Shown piece after piece: positions 34,397 to 46,477 of a DNA stretch of 64,000 bases. A model generated the notes under the pieces. That model did not search any database, was not told the origin of the DNA, and worked only from the letters and a program-made list of their open reading frames with translations. Source of the stretch: Roseomonas genomospecies 6 (GTDB lineage Bacteria; Pseudomonadota; Alphaproteobacteria; Azospirillales; Azospirillaceae); NCBI RefSeq assembly GCF_008365375.1, contig NZ_QOKW01000010.1:1-64000 (forward strand), in the 5' to 3' direction. How positions within the stretch are numbered: position 1 is the first letter of the stretch; each line of letters opens with the position of its first letter. Made by a program: the position numbers and the translations under genes.

Positions 34397-35023
34397 GTGG
34401 AAGATTTCATCAGCGCGCTCGTGGTGTTTCTGGTCGTGGTCGACCCGATCGGGCTGGTTCCGATCTATCTCGGCCTGACGCGCGGCTTCGACAGCCGGCG
34501 CAAGCGCACCATCGCGCTGCGCGGCCCGCTCATCAGCTTCGCCATCATCGTCTTCTTCGCCTATCTGGGCGAGCTGGTGCTGAACGCGCTGTCCATCGGG
34601 ATGCCGGCCTTCCGGATCGCCGGCGGCGCGCTGCTGTTCTGGATCGCCTTCGAGATGCTGTTCCAGCGCCGGGCCGAGCGCAAGGAGCGCACCGCCGACG
34701 ACGCCCGTACGGAGGAGGAGGCTCACGACCTCGCCGTCTTCCCGCTGGCGATTCCGCTGATCGCCGGGCCGGGAGCGATCACCTCCACCCTGCTGTTGAT
34801 GGACCGCTACGGCGCGACCATTGGCGGGCAGGGCATGGTGCTGGGCGCCGCGGCGGCCGCCGTGGGCAGCGTCATGGCGCTTCTGGTCGTCGCGGACGTG
34901 GTGAACCGGCTGCTTGGCCGCACGGTGATCCACACGGTCAGCCGCGTGCTGGGCATCGTGCTCGCCGCGCTCGCCGCCCAGACGATCATCGAAGGCATCA
35001 CCGCCGTCTATCCGCCCCACTGA
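34397..35023 (+). CDS. MarC/UPF0056 family integral membrane protein
   Basis: 208 residues if the GTG at 34397 is the start (VEDFISALVVFLVVVDPIGLVPIYLGL), matching the usual MarC N-terminus; ATG 34316 would add a non-conserved extension. Six hydrophobic helices are visible, with the two family motifs VVVDPIGLVPIYLGLT and FPLAIPLIAGPGAITSTLLLM (inverted-repeat reentrant segments). A charged loop (RRAERKERTADDARTEEEAHD) separates the halves. MarC proteins were once linked to multidrug resistance but their transport role is unresolved. Start codon moderately certain. Confidence 0.88.
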   Translation: MEDFISALVVFLVVVDPIGLVPIYLGLTRGFDSRRKRTIALRGPLISFAIIVFFAYLGELVLNALSIGMPAFRIAGGALLFWIAFEMLFQRRAERKERTADDARTEEEAHDLAVFPLAIPLIAGPGAITSTLLLMDRYGATIGGQGMVLGAAAAAVGSVMALLVVADVVNRLLGRTVIHTVSRVLGIVLAALAAQTIIEGITAVYPPH

Positions 35024-35056
35024 TCCGCCACATTGACCGGCACGAAGGACAGAGAC

Positions 35057-35920
35057 ATGGACCGGCACACGCTCAGCAACGGACGCCTCGGCGCCGCGAT
35101 CAAGGCCGACGGGGCGGAGCTGTGCTCCCTGACCGCCGACGGGCGGGAACTCCTCTGGCAGGCCGGGCCGGAATGGCCGCGCCACGCGCCGGTGCTGTTC
35201 CCCATCGTGGGGCGGCTGAAGGACGACACGCTGCGCCACCGGGGCCGGACCTTCCGCATGACCCAGCATGGTTTCGCCCGCGACCGCCGCTTCACCTGGG
35301 AGGAGCGCACCCCCACCCTCTGCCGCCTGTCGCTCGGCGACGACGCGCAGACCCGTGCGCTCTACCCCTTCGCCTTTTGGCTGGAGCTGTCCTTCGAGCT
35401 TGATGCGGAGGGGCTGACCGTCCGCCACCGCCTGACCAATCCGGGAACGGAGGCGCTTCCCGCCTCGCTCGGCGGGCACCCGGCCTTCCGTTGGCCGTTG
35501 CAGGAGGGGGTTGCCAAGGACGCTCACGAGCTGCTGTTCGAAACGGACGAACCCGCCCCGATCCGCCGCGTCGAGGACGGCCTGCTGTCCCCACAGCCGG
35601 AGCCGACCCCCATCGAGGGCCGCCGCCTGCCTCTGCGGGAAGGTTTGTTCACGCGGGATGCGGTGATCCTCGACCAGCCGGCCAGCCGGTCCGTCCACTA
35701 CGGCGCCCCCGGCGCGCCGTCCCTCACCGTTTCCTGGGACGGGTTCCGCGAATTGGGAATCTGGTCGAAGCCGTCCGGCGCGCCCTTCCTGTGCATCGAG
35801 CCCTGGCACGGCCATGCCTCCCCGGCGGACTTCGACGGGGAGTTCATGGACAAGCCGGGCCTGCTGCATCTCGCCCCCGGCGAGGTGCGGGAGCTGAGCT
35901 ACCGCATCGCCGTAGGGTAG
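35057..35920 (+). CDS. Aldose 1-epimerase family protein (LacX-like)
   Basis: 287 residues from ATG 35057, with AAGGA upstream. The galactose-mutarotase-like beta fold is recognisable: LGAAIKADGAELCSLTADGRELLWQAGPEWPRHAPVLFPIVGRL at the N-terminus, TQHGFARDRRFTWEE with the family His, LGGHPAFRWPL with the second His, and IWSKPSGAPFLCIEPWHGHASPADFDGEFMDKPGLLHLAPGE near the end, with the acid Glu in IEPW. It probably interconverts anomers of an aldose or aldose phosphate in the cytoplasm. Convergent with citrate synthase (nine bases between stops). Confidence 0.9.
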   Translation: MDRHTLSNGRLGAAIKADGAELCSLTADGRELLWQAGPEWPRHAPVLFPIVGRLKDDTLRHRGRTFRMTQHGFARDRRFTWEERTPTLCRLSLGDDAQTRALYPFAFWLELSFELDAEGLTVRHRLTNPGTEALPASLGGHPAFRWPLQEGVAKDAHELLFETDEPAPIRRVEDGLLSPQPEPTPIEGRRLPLREGLFTRDAVILDQPASRSVHYGAPGAPSLTVSWDGFRELGIWSKPSGAPFLCIEPWHGHASPADFDGEFMDKPGLLHLAPGEVRELSYRIAVG

Positions 35921-35929
35921 AGGGGATTT

Positions 35930-37270
35930 TCAGCCGCGCTTGTTCAGCGGAACGAAGGCGCGGCCCGGATTGCCGGTGTAGAGCTGGCGCGGGCGCCCGA
36001 TCTTCTGTTGCGGGTCCTCGATCATCTCCTGCCACTGGGAAATCCAGCCGACGGTGCGGGCCAGGGCGAACAGCACGGTGAACATGCTGGTCGGGAAGCC
36101 CATCGCCTTCAGGATGATGCCGGAATAGAAGTCCACGTTCGGGTACAGCTTCTTCTCGACGAAGTAGTTGTCCTCCAGCGCGATCTTCTCCAGCTCCATG
36201 GCGATGGCGAGGTGCGGCTCGTCCTTGATGCCCAGCACGTCCAGAACCTCGTAGCAGGTCTGGCGCATGATCTTCGCGCGCGGGTCGTAGTTCTTGTAGA
36301 CCCGGTGGCCGAAGCCCATCAGGCGGAAGGGATCGTTCTTGTCCTTGGCGCGCTTGATGAATTCGGGGATGCGCTCGACCGAGCCGATCTCCTCCAGCAT
36401 CAGCAGCACAGCCTCGTTGGCGCCGCCATGGGCCGGTCCCCAGAGCGCCGCGATGCCGGACGCGATGCAGGCGAAGGGATTGGCGTGCGAGGAGCCGGCC
36501 AGACGGACGGTGGAGGTGGAGGCGTTCTGCTCATGGTCGGCGTGCAGGATGAAGATCTTGTCCATGGCGCGGGCCAGGACCGGATCGACCTTCCACGGTT
36601 CGCAGGGCGTGCCGAAGGTCATGTAGAGGAAGTTTTCCGCGTAGCTGAGGTCGTTGCGCGGATACATGAAGGGCTGGCCGACCGAATATTTGTAGGCCAT
36701 GGCGGCCATGGTCGGCATCTTGGCGATCAGCCGGTGCGCGGCGATCATCCGTTGCTTGGGATCGAAGATGTCGGTGGAGTCGTGGTAGAAGGCCGACAGC
36801 GCGCCGGTCACGCCGCACATTACCGCCATGGGGTGCGCGTCGCGGCGGAAACCGCTGTAGAAGCGGCTCAACTGCTCATGCACCATGGTGTGGTAGGTGA
36901 TGGTGCGCTCGAAATCCTCCTTCTGCTGCGGGTTCGGCAGTTCGCCGCGCAGCAGCAGATGGCAGACTTCCAGATAATCGCAATGCTCCGCCAGATCCTG
37001 GATGGCGTAGCCGCGATGCAGAAGAACGCCCTGGTCACCGTCGATGTAGGTGATCGCCGACTCGCAGCTCGCCGTGGAGGTGAAGCCGGGATCGAAGGTG
37101 AAATAGCCGGTTTCCGCGTAGAGCTTGCGCACGTCGATGGCGCGCGGACCGGTTTCGCCTTCCAGCAGCGGCAGCTTGACGGTTTTTCCGGTCGTGTCGT
37201 CGGTGACGGTGATCGTCCCGACCTGCTTGACATCGCCGCGCCAGACCGGCCGGCCCTTGCTGCTCTCCAT
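35930..37270 (-). CDS. gltA: Citrate synthase, type II
   Basis: 446 residues from ATG 37270, preceded by a strong AAGGAGGGG. Catalytic residues: His in [21 protein letters not shown], His in [17 protein letters not shown], and Asp in [16 protein letters not shown]. The C-terminal [20 protein letters not shown] and N-terminal [55 protein letters not shown] match the hexameric, NADH-sensitive type of Gram-negative bacteria. First step of the TCA cycle: acetyl-CoA plus oxaloacetate to citrate. A TTGACG at 37351-37346 upstream could be part of its promoter. Confidence 0.97.
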   Translation of the reverse strand: MESSKGRPVWRGDVKQVGTITVTDDTTGKTVKLPLLEGETGPRAIDVRKLYAETGYFTFDPGFTSTASCESAITYIDGDQGVLLHRGYAIQDLAEHCDYLEVCHLLLRGELPNPQQKEDFERTITYHTMVHEQLSRFYSGFRRDAHPMAVMCGVTGALSAFYHDSTDIFDPKQRMIAAHRLIAKMPTMAAMAYKYSVGQPFMYPRNDLSYAENFLYMTFGTPCEPWKVDPVLARAMDKIFILHADHEQNASTSTVRLAGSSHANPFACIASGIAALWGPAHGGANEAVLLMLEEIGSVERIPEFIKRAKDKNDPFRLMGFGHRVYKNYDPRAKIMRQTCYEVLDVLGIKDEPHLAIAMELEKIALEDNYFVEKKLYPNVDFYSGIILKAMGFPTSMFTVLFALARTVGWISQWQEMIEDPQQKIGRPRQLYTGNPGRAFVPLNKRG

Positions 37271-37407
37271 CGGCCCCTCCTTATGCGCGCCATCGGGCGT
37301 GGCGCTGTTTCGTTGCACGTAGGAGACTGTATGAATGGGGGGTGCCGTCAATAGCACTCCCGATAGATGCCACCCGGCGGGGCATAGGCCCCCGGGAAAT
37401 GAAAGGG

Positions 37408-37869
37408 TCAGAAGATCCCCGCCTCCAGCCCGGCGGCCATCAGCAGCCCCAGCTCTTCGCAGGAGGTCTGGAAGTCCTCACTGAACGGGCCGCGGCAGAC
37501 CAGCGGCTCCTGCACCGGACGCCAGCGCAGACCCGTTGCGATGGTGGCGACGGCGCGGCAGGTGCCCGTCCCGTCATGGCCCGCCCGGACGAACAGGGCG
37601 TAGGGCAGGCCCTGCGTGCGCTCCAGGCAGGGGTAATAGCTGCGGTCGAAGAAGTCCTTCAGCGCGCCGCTCATGTATCCCAGATTCTCGGTCGTGCCGA
37701 GGATCACGCCTTGCGCTGCCAGCACATCCTCCGGCCCGGCCTCCAGTGGCGGTTTCGCGATCACCTCCACACCCTGCACGTCGGGCGACCGCGCCCCGCG
37801 CAGCACGGCGTCCAGCAACGCCCGCGTGTTGGGCGACGGGCAATGGGCGACGACGAGCAGGCGCTTCAT
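37408..37869 (-). CDS. Flavodoxin-like/NADPH-dependent FMN reductase family protein
   Basis: 153 residues from ATG 37869; an ATG six bases earlier is too close to the AGGA ribosome site. It has a flavodoxin fold: [23 protein letters not shown] (phosphate-binding loop), [26 protein letters not shown] (flavin contact region) and [26 protein letters not shown]. This small subfamily of flavodoxin/nitric-oxide-synthase-like proteins has no firm function. Its ribosome site overlaps the SDR stop, so it is the last gene of the glycerol operon. Partner and substrate unknown. Confidence 0.8.
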   Translation of the reverse strand: MKRLLVVAHCPSPNTRALLDAVLRGARSPDVQGVEVIAKPPLEAGPEDVLAAQGVILGTTENLGYMSGALKDFFDRSYYPCLERTQGLPYALFVRAGHDGTGTCRAVATIATGLRWRPVQEPLVCRGPFSEDFQTSCEELGLLMAAGLEAGIF

Positions 37870-37878
37870 GGTCATGTC

Positions 37879-38664
37879 CTACGCCATCAATTGACCGCCG
37901 TTCACCTCGATCACCTGACCGGTGATGTAGCCGCTGAGCGCCTCCGACGCCAGGAACAGATAGGCGCCCACGCAGTCCTCCGCCGTTCCCAGCCGGCCCA
38001 GCGGGATGCGCGCCGCCGTCGCCGCCAGCTTCTCCGGCGAGGAGTAGCGCTGGTGGAAGTCGGTGTCGATGGTGCCGGGCGAGACGGCGTTGACGCGGAT
38101 GCGGTCCGGCGCCAGCTCCGCCGCCAGGGAGCGGGTGAAGGTGGAGACGAAGGCCTTCGACGCGCTGTAGATCGACGAGCCGGGACTGCCCCCGGTGCGG
38201 GCGGAGATGGAGACGGTGTTGACGATGGCCCCACCCCCGGCGGCGCGCAGGGCCGGCAGGGCGCGCCGGCAGGCCACGACGACGGAGCGCAGGTTCAGGT
38301 CGATCACCTCGTCCAGGAAATCGTCGCCGATCCGCTCCAGCGGCACCCGCCCCACCATGGTCCCGGCATTGTTGACCAGGATGTCCAGCCCGCCCAGCGC
38401 CTGCACCGCCGCGTCCACCGCCGATTCCACGGCGCGCGGGTCGCGGAAGTCGCCGGTGACGGCGAAGACCTCCGTCCCGCCCGCCGTGAGGGCGAGCGCC
38501 AGCCGCGCCGCGGCGTCGCCGTTGCCCGACCCACTGCCAGACCCATGGAGCGCCACCCGCGCGCCCAGGCTGGCGAAGGCCGTGCCCACCGCCGCCCCGA
38601 TGCCCCGGCTGCTTCCGGTCACCAGCACGCGCTTGCCGCGCAGATCCTCGCCCAGCAGAGTCAT
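37879..38664 (-). CDS. Short-chain dehydrogenase at end of glycerol operon
   Basis: 261 residues from ATG 38664, with GAGGAG upstream. Classical SDR: VTGSSRGIG (16-24), LVNNAGTM, the catalytic IYSASKAF and the C-terminal SGYITGQVIEVNGGQLMA. A Gly/Ser stretch (HGSGSGSGNGDAA) lies after beta-2, where NADP-preferring enzymes carry Arg. Twelve bases separate it from glpK upstream. Possible role in oxidising or reducing a glycerol-derived polyol or aldehyde, inferred only from position. Confidence 0.85.
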   Translation of the reverse strand: MTLLGEDLRGKRVLVTGSSRGIGAAVGTAFASLGARVALHGSGSGSGNGDAAARLALALTAGGTEVFAVTGDFRDPRAVESAVDAAVQALGGLDILVNNAGTMVGRVPLERIGDDFLDEVIDLNLRSVVVACRRALPALRAAGGGAIVNTVSISARTGGSPGSSIYSASKAFVSTFTRSLAAELAPDRIRVNAVSPGTIDTDFHQRYSSPEKLAATAARIPLGRLGTAEDCVGAYLFLASEALSGYITGQVIEVNGGQLMA

Positions 38665-38676
38665 GGCTCTCGCTCC

Positions 38677-40182
<1,506 letters not shown>

Positions 40183-40210
40183 GGTCTTTCCTATTGGTCT
40201 TTTTTCTTCC

Positions 40211-40346
40211 CCTCTCCCGTCCCGGGAGAGGGAGGGACCCACGCGTCAGCGTGGGAGGGTGAGGGTGCCGGCCAGGATCACGGCGTTGATCCTCGGCAGC
40301 ACCCTCACCCGGCCCTTCGGGCCACCCTCTCCCGGGACGGGAGAGG
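40211..40346. repeat. Long intergenic palindrome (REP/BIME-like) between glpV and glpK
   Basis: Three nested perfect inverted pairs: 22-bp ends (40211-40232 with 40325-40346, core CCTCTCCCGTCCCGGGAGAG), a 12-bp middle (GGGTGAGGGTGC 40257-40268 with GCACCCTCACCC 40299-40310) and a 7-bp centre (AGGATCA 40274-40280 with TGATCCT 40287-40293). No coding sequence. The transcript would fold into one long hairpin that could stabilise glpV mRNA and reduce downstream expression. Confidence 0.85.
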
Positions 40347-40362
40347 GAATCACGTTACACCG

Positions 40363-42117
<1,755 letters not shown>

Positions 42118-42176
42118 CGTGGTTTCCTCCCATTCGTTTTGTTGTAGGCCCGTTCCCGCCGGCAAAGGCCGGCCCG

Positions 42177-42470
42177 TCACACCCAGCGGAAGACCGCCGC
42201 GGCGTAGAGAAGCGACAGCGCCGTCGCGTAGTGCACCTCCTCCCCCACCAGCCCCAGCCAGGCGAGGTGGATGAAGGCGCTGCCGAGCAGCGTGATGAAC
42301 AGCCGGTCGCCGCGCGTCGTGGTGATGCCCAGCACGCCGGGGCGCGCCACCTCCGGGCGGTTCAGCGCCAGGACCGTCAGCAGGGTCAGCAGCGAGGCGA
42401 TCACGGCGAAGAAGGCGCCGGTCTGCCAGGTCCAGGCCATCCAGGCGAAATGTTCGGTGACGTTTTCCAT
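42177..42470 (-). CDS. glpU: Small membrane protein of glycerol transport operon (DUF2160)
   Basis: 97 residues: MENVTEHFAWMAWTWQTGAFFAVIASLLTLLTVLALNRPEVARPGVLGITTTRGDRLFITLLGSAFIHLAWLGLVGEEVHYATALSLLYAAAVFRWV. Two to three hydrophobic helices flank a conserved RPGVLGITTTRGDRLF loop. This matches the small DUF2160 protein found between the permeases and binding protein of rhizobial glycerol ABC operons, called GlpU. Its role is unknown; presumably it helps assemble or regulate the permease in the inner membrane. Confidence 0.9.
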   Translation of the reverse strand: MENVTEHFAWMAWTWQTGAFFAVIASLLTLLTVLALNRPEVARPGVLGITTTRGDRLFITLLGSAFIHLAWLGLVGEEVHYATALSLLYAAAVFRWV

Positions 42471-42489
42471 GGCGGCGTCCTCCCTCCCG

Positions 42490-43287
42490 TCAGACGCGGC
42501 CCAGGGCGAAGCCCTTGGCGATGTAATTGCGCACGAACCAGATCACCAGCGCGCCGGGCAGGATGGTCAGCACCCCCGCCGCCGCCAGCAGCCCCCAGTC
42601 CATGCCGGAGGCCGAGACGGTGCGCGTCATCGTCGCCGCGATGGGCTTGGCGTCCACCGAGGTCAGCGTGCGCGCCAGCAGCAGTTCGACCCAACTGAAC
42701 ATGAAGCAGAAGAAGGCGGTCACGCCAATCCCGCTGGCCACAAGCGGCATGAAGATCTTCACGAAGAAATGCGGAAAGCTGTAGCCGTCGAGATAGGCGG
42801 TCTCGTCGATCTCCCGCGGTACCCCGGACATGAAGCCCTCCAGAATCCACACCGCCAGCGGCACGTTGAACAGGCAGTGGGCCAGCGCCACGGCCAGCGG
42901 CGTGTCGAACAGACCGATGGCCGAATAGAGGTTGAAGAAGGGCAGCGCGAAGACCGCCGCCGGGGCCATGCGGTTGGACAGCAGCCAGAAGAACAGATGC
43001 TTGTCGCCCACGAAGCGGTAGCGGGAAAAGGCGTAGGCCGCCGGCAGGGCCAGCGCGATCGACAGCACCGTGTTCAGCGCCACATATTGCAACGAGTTCA
43101 GGTAACCCGAATACCAGGACGAATCGGTGAAGATCCGCCGGTAATTCTCGAAGGTCAGGGTTTGGGGCCACAGCGTCAGGCCGCTGACGATCTCGGTGTT
43201 CGTCTTCAGGCTCATGTTCACGAGCCAGTAGATCGGCAGCATCAGGAACAGGATGTAGAGCGTGAGGACGATCCGTGCGCGCAGCAT
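42490..43287 (-). CDS. glpQ: Glycerol ABC transporter permease (MalG-type)
   Basis: 265 residues from ATG 43287, with AAGGAAA upstream. About six membrane helices and the EAA loop (EGFMSGVPREIDETAYLDGYSFPHFFVKIFMPLVASG) that docks to the ATPases. Sequence resembles the MalG/UgpE branch of carbohydrate permeases (LYILFLMLPIYWLVNMSLKTNTEIVSG at the N-terminus). Together with GlpP it forms the inner-membrane channel for glycerol. Confidence 0.94.
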   Translation of the reverse strand: MLRARIVLTLYILFLMLPIYWLVNMSLKTNTEIVSGLTLWPQTLTFENYRRIFTDSSWYSGYLNSLQYVALNTVLSIALALPAAYAFSRYRFVGDKHLFFWLLSNRMAPAAVFALPFFNLYSAIGLFDTPLAVALAHCLFNVPLAVWILEGFMSGVPREIDETAYLDGYSFPHFFVKIFMPLVASGIGVTAFFCFMFSWVELLLARTLTSVDAKPIAATMTRTVSASGMDWGLLAAAGVLTILPGALVIWFVRNYIAKGFALGRV

Positions 43288-43302
43288 GGCCCGTTTCCTT
43301 TG

Positions 43303-44186
<884 letters not shown>

Positions 44187-44187
<1 letters not shown>

Positions 44188-45275
44188 CACGCCGCCTCCC
44201 CTTCCACGAGCGTTCCGTCCGCGTAGACATGCACCATGGCGGGGTCGAGCAGCAGCGACGCCTCGTCCCCCGCAACCGTCAAATCCTCCGGCACCGTCGC
44301 GGCCATGGGCAGGCCCGACAGTTCCACCCGCGCGATGCGCGTGCGCCCCAGATCGTCGAGACGGCGCACCCGCACCGGCAGCCCCCCGGCCCCGGCAGGC
44401 GCCAGCGTGGCGAATTCCGGGCGCACGCCGATCTCGATCTTCGCGCCGCCGTTCATGGCCGGATAGCCGCGGCGCAGCGGGATGACGTGCCCGCCGACCC
44501 GCGCGGCGCGGCCCGACACCTCCGCCGGCAGGACGTTCATGCCCGGCGATCCGATGAAATGGCCGACGAAGACATGGGCGGGCCGCTCGAACAATTCCTG
44601 TGGGCGGCCCACCTGGACGACGCGCCCGTCATGCATGACCACCACCTTGTCGGCGAAGGTCAGCGCCTCCGTCTGGTCGTGGGTCACGTAGATCATCGTC
44701 AGGTCCAGCGCCCGGTGCAGCGCCTTCAGCTTCGACCGCAGTTCCCATTTCAGATGCGGGTCGATGACGGTCAGCGGCTCGTCGAAGAGGATGGCGGCCA
44801 CGTCCGGACGGACCAGCCCACGCCCCAGCGAGATCTTCTGCTTGGCGTCGGCGGTCAGGTTCCGCCCGCGCCGATTGAGGTCCCCCGTCAGGTCCAGCAG
44901 CCCGGCGATCTCCCGCACCCGCGCGTCGAGCGGCGCCCCGCGCAGGCCGCGGTTGCGCAGCGGGAAGGCGAGGTTCTCGTAGACCGTCATGGTGTCGTAG
45001 ACGACCGGGAACTGGAAGACCTGGGCGATGTTGCGCGCTTCGGTCGGCAGGGCCGTCACGTCCTTGCCGTCGAACAGCACCCGCCCCTCGCTGGGGGTCA
45101 GCAGGCCGGAAATGATGTTCAGCAGCGTGGTCTTGCCGCAGCCCGACGGTCCCAGCAGCGCGTAGGCCCCGCCCTGCTCCCACACATGGGTCATCGGCTT
45201 CAGCGCGTAGTCGGCGTCGCCTTTGGGATTGGCTGTGTAGCTGTGAGCCAGCGATTGAAGGTCGATGCGCGCCAT
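44187..45275 (-). CDS. glpT: Glycerol ABC transporter ATPase with non-canonical signature motif
   Basis: 362 residues from ATG 45275. Walker A GPSGCGKTTLL, Q-loop QVFQFPVVYDTMTV, Walker B AAILFDEPLTVIDPH and switch His in YVTHDQTEAL are intact. The signature motif, normally LSGGQ, reads LTADAKQKISLGR (about residue 137). The C-terminal OB-type regulatory domain follows (IGVRPEFATLAPAGAGGLPVRVRRLDDLGRTRIARVEL). It should pair with GlpS as a heterodimer; GlpS carries the normal LSGGQ but an altered switch, so the pair forms one complete ATP site. Stop overlaps the glpP ATG. Confidence 0.93.
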
Positions 45276-45292
45276 GCCGTCCGCCCTCCCCG

Positions 45293-46402
45293 TCACGCCG
45301 CCATGACCAGCGGCGGCGCCGCGGCCAGCCGCCCGTCATGGCCGAACACGAACAGCCGCCGCGGGTCGATGAAGCACTCGATCCGCTCGCCCGGCTCGAC
45401 CTCCAGCACGCCACGGGTGACCGCCACCCAGCGGTCCGCGCCGCCATCGGTGCGCGGCAGGTCGATGTGGACGAAGCTCTCCGAACCGGTGATCTCGCTG
45501 ACCGCCACGACGCCGCGCAGAGCCACGGCGTCGGCGTGGGGCCGCGTCAGATGCAGGTGGTCGGCGCGGAAGCCGATGGTGTAGTCGTCGTCCGGCAGTT
45601 CCGCCAGGACGCCGCGCGCCGGCCCATGCTCCCCCGTCGCCAGCACGATCTGCAGGCCGCGCTTGTGCACCCGCATGGTGTTCAGCGGCGGATCGGAGAA
45701 GACGCGCGCGCTGGTCAGGTTGGCCGGGCGGCGGTAGACGTCCGGCGTGCGCCCGAACTGCGCCAGCCGCCCTTCCCACAAGGTCGCCGTGTTTCCGCGG
45801 AGCAGCAGCGCCTCCGCCGGTTCCGTCGTCGCGTAGACGAAAACCGCGCCGGTCGCGGCGAAGATCTTCGGCAGCTCCTCCCGCAACTCCTCGCGCAGCT
45901 TGTAGTCCAGGTTCGCCAGAGGCTCGTCGAGCAGGACGAGCTGCGCCTCCTTCACCAGGGCGCGGGCGATGGCGGTGCGCTGCTGCTGCCCGCCGGACAA
46001 CTGCTGCGGCGTGCGCTCCAGATAGGGGTCCAGCTTCAGAAGGCGCGCGGCCTCCCGCACCTTGCGGTCGATCTCGTCCTTCGGGCGGCGGGCCACCCGC
46101 AGGGGGGAGGCGATGTTCTCGTAGACGGTCAGGGACGGGTAGTTGATGAACTGCTGGTAGACCATGGCGACGGAGCGTTCGCGGACGTGCCGCCCCGTCA
46201 CGTCCACCCCGTCCACCAGCACGCGCCCGGCGCTGGGCAAGTCCAGCCCGGCCATCAGCCGCATCAGCGACGTCTTGCCCGACAGGGTCGGACCCAGAAG
46301 AACGTTCAGCGACCCGCGCTCCAGGGTCAGTGACACGTTCTCCAGGTGAACGTGGCCGCCGACATGCCTGCCGACCTTGTCCAGAACCAAGCCCACCGGC
46401 AT
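45293..46402 (-). CDS. glpS: Glycerol ABC transporter ATPase lacking switch histidine
   Basis: 369 residues. Walker A GPTLSGKTSLM, Q-loop VYQQFINYPSLTVYENIASPL, canonical signature LSGGQQQRTAIARALV and Walker B LVLLDEPLANLDYKLREEL are present. The segment that should read TH(D/E)QxEA is instead ATTEPAEALLLRG, so the switch His is replaced by Thr. The regulatory C-terminal domain (GFRADHLHLTRPHADAVALRGVVAVSEITGSESFVHIDL) is complete. It is the first transporter gene after glpD, 75 bases downstream, on the same strand. Confidence 0.94.
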   Translation of the reverse strand: MPVGLVLDKVGRHVGGHVHLENVSLTLERGSLNVLLGPTLSGKTSLMRLMAGLDLPSAGRVLVDGVDVTGRHVRERSVAMVYQQFINYPSLTVYENIASPLRVARRPKDEIDRKVREAARLLKLDPYLERTPQQLSGGQQQRTAIARALVKEAQLVLLDEPLANLDYKLREELREELPKIFAATGAVFVYATTEPAEALLLRGNTATLWEGRLAQFGRTPDVYRRPANLTSARVFSDPPLNTMRVHKRGLQIVLATGEHGPARGVLAELPDDDYTIGFRADHLHLTRPHADAVALRGVVAVSEITGSESFVHIDLPRTDGGADRWVAVTRGVLEVEPGERIECFIDPRRLFVFGHDGRLAAAPPLVMAA

Positions 46403-46477
46403 TCCTCCCCAATATTCATTTTTTCTTTATTGAGATGGTTCTTGTCGCCGTGTTTCCAGCCTATTATTCCGCGCCCA

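Noticed and set aside
33805..34410. 201-residue version of the first che receiver beginning at an upstream ATG
   Set aside because: The extra 66 residues are non-conserved, and the predicted -10 box lies inside them. The TTG at 34212 has a good ribosome site.
40211..40346. Insertion-sequence remnant
   Set aside because: No transposase fragment and no evident target-site duplication were found. A structured intergenic repeat explains the sequence better.
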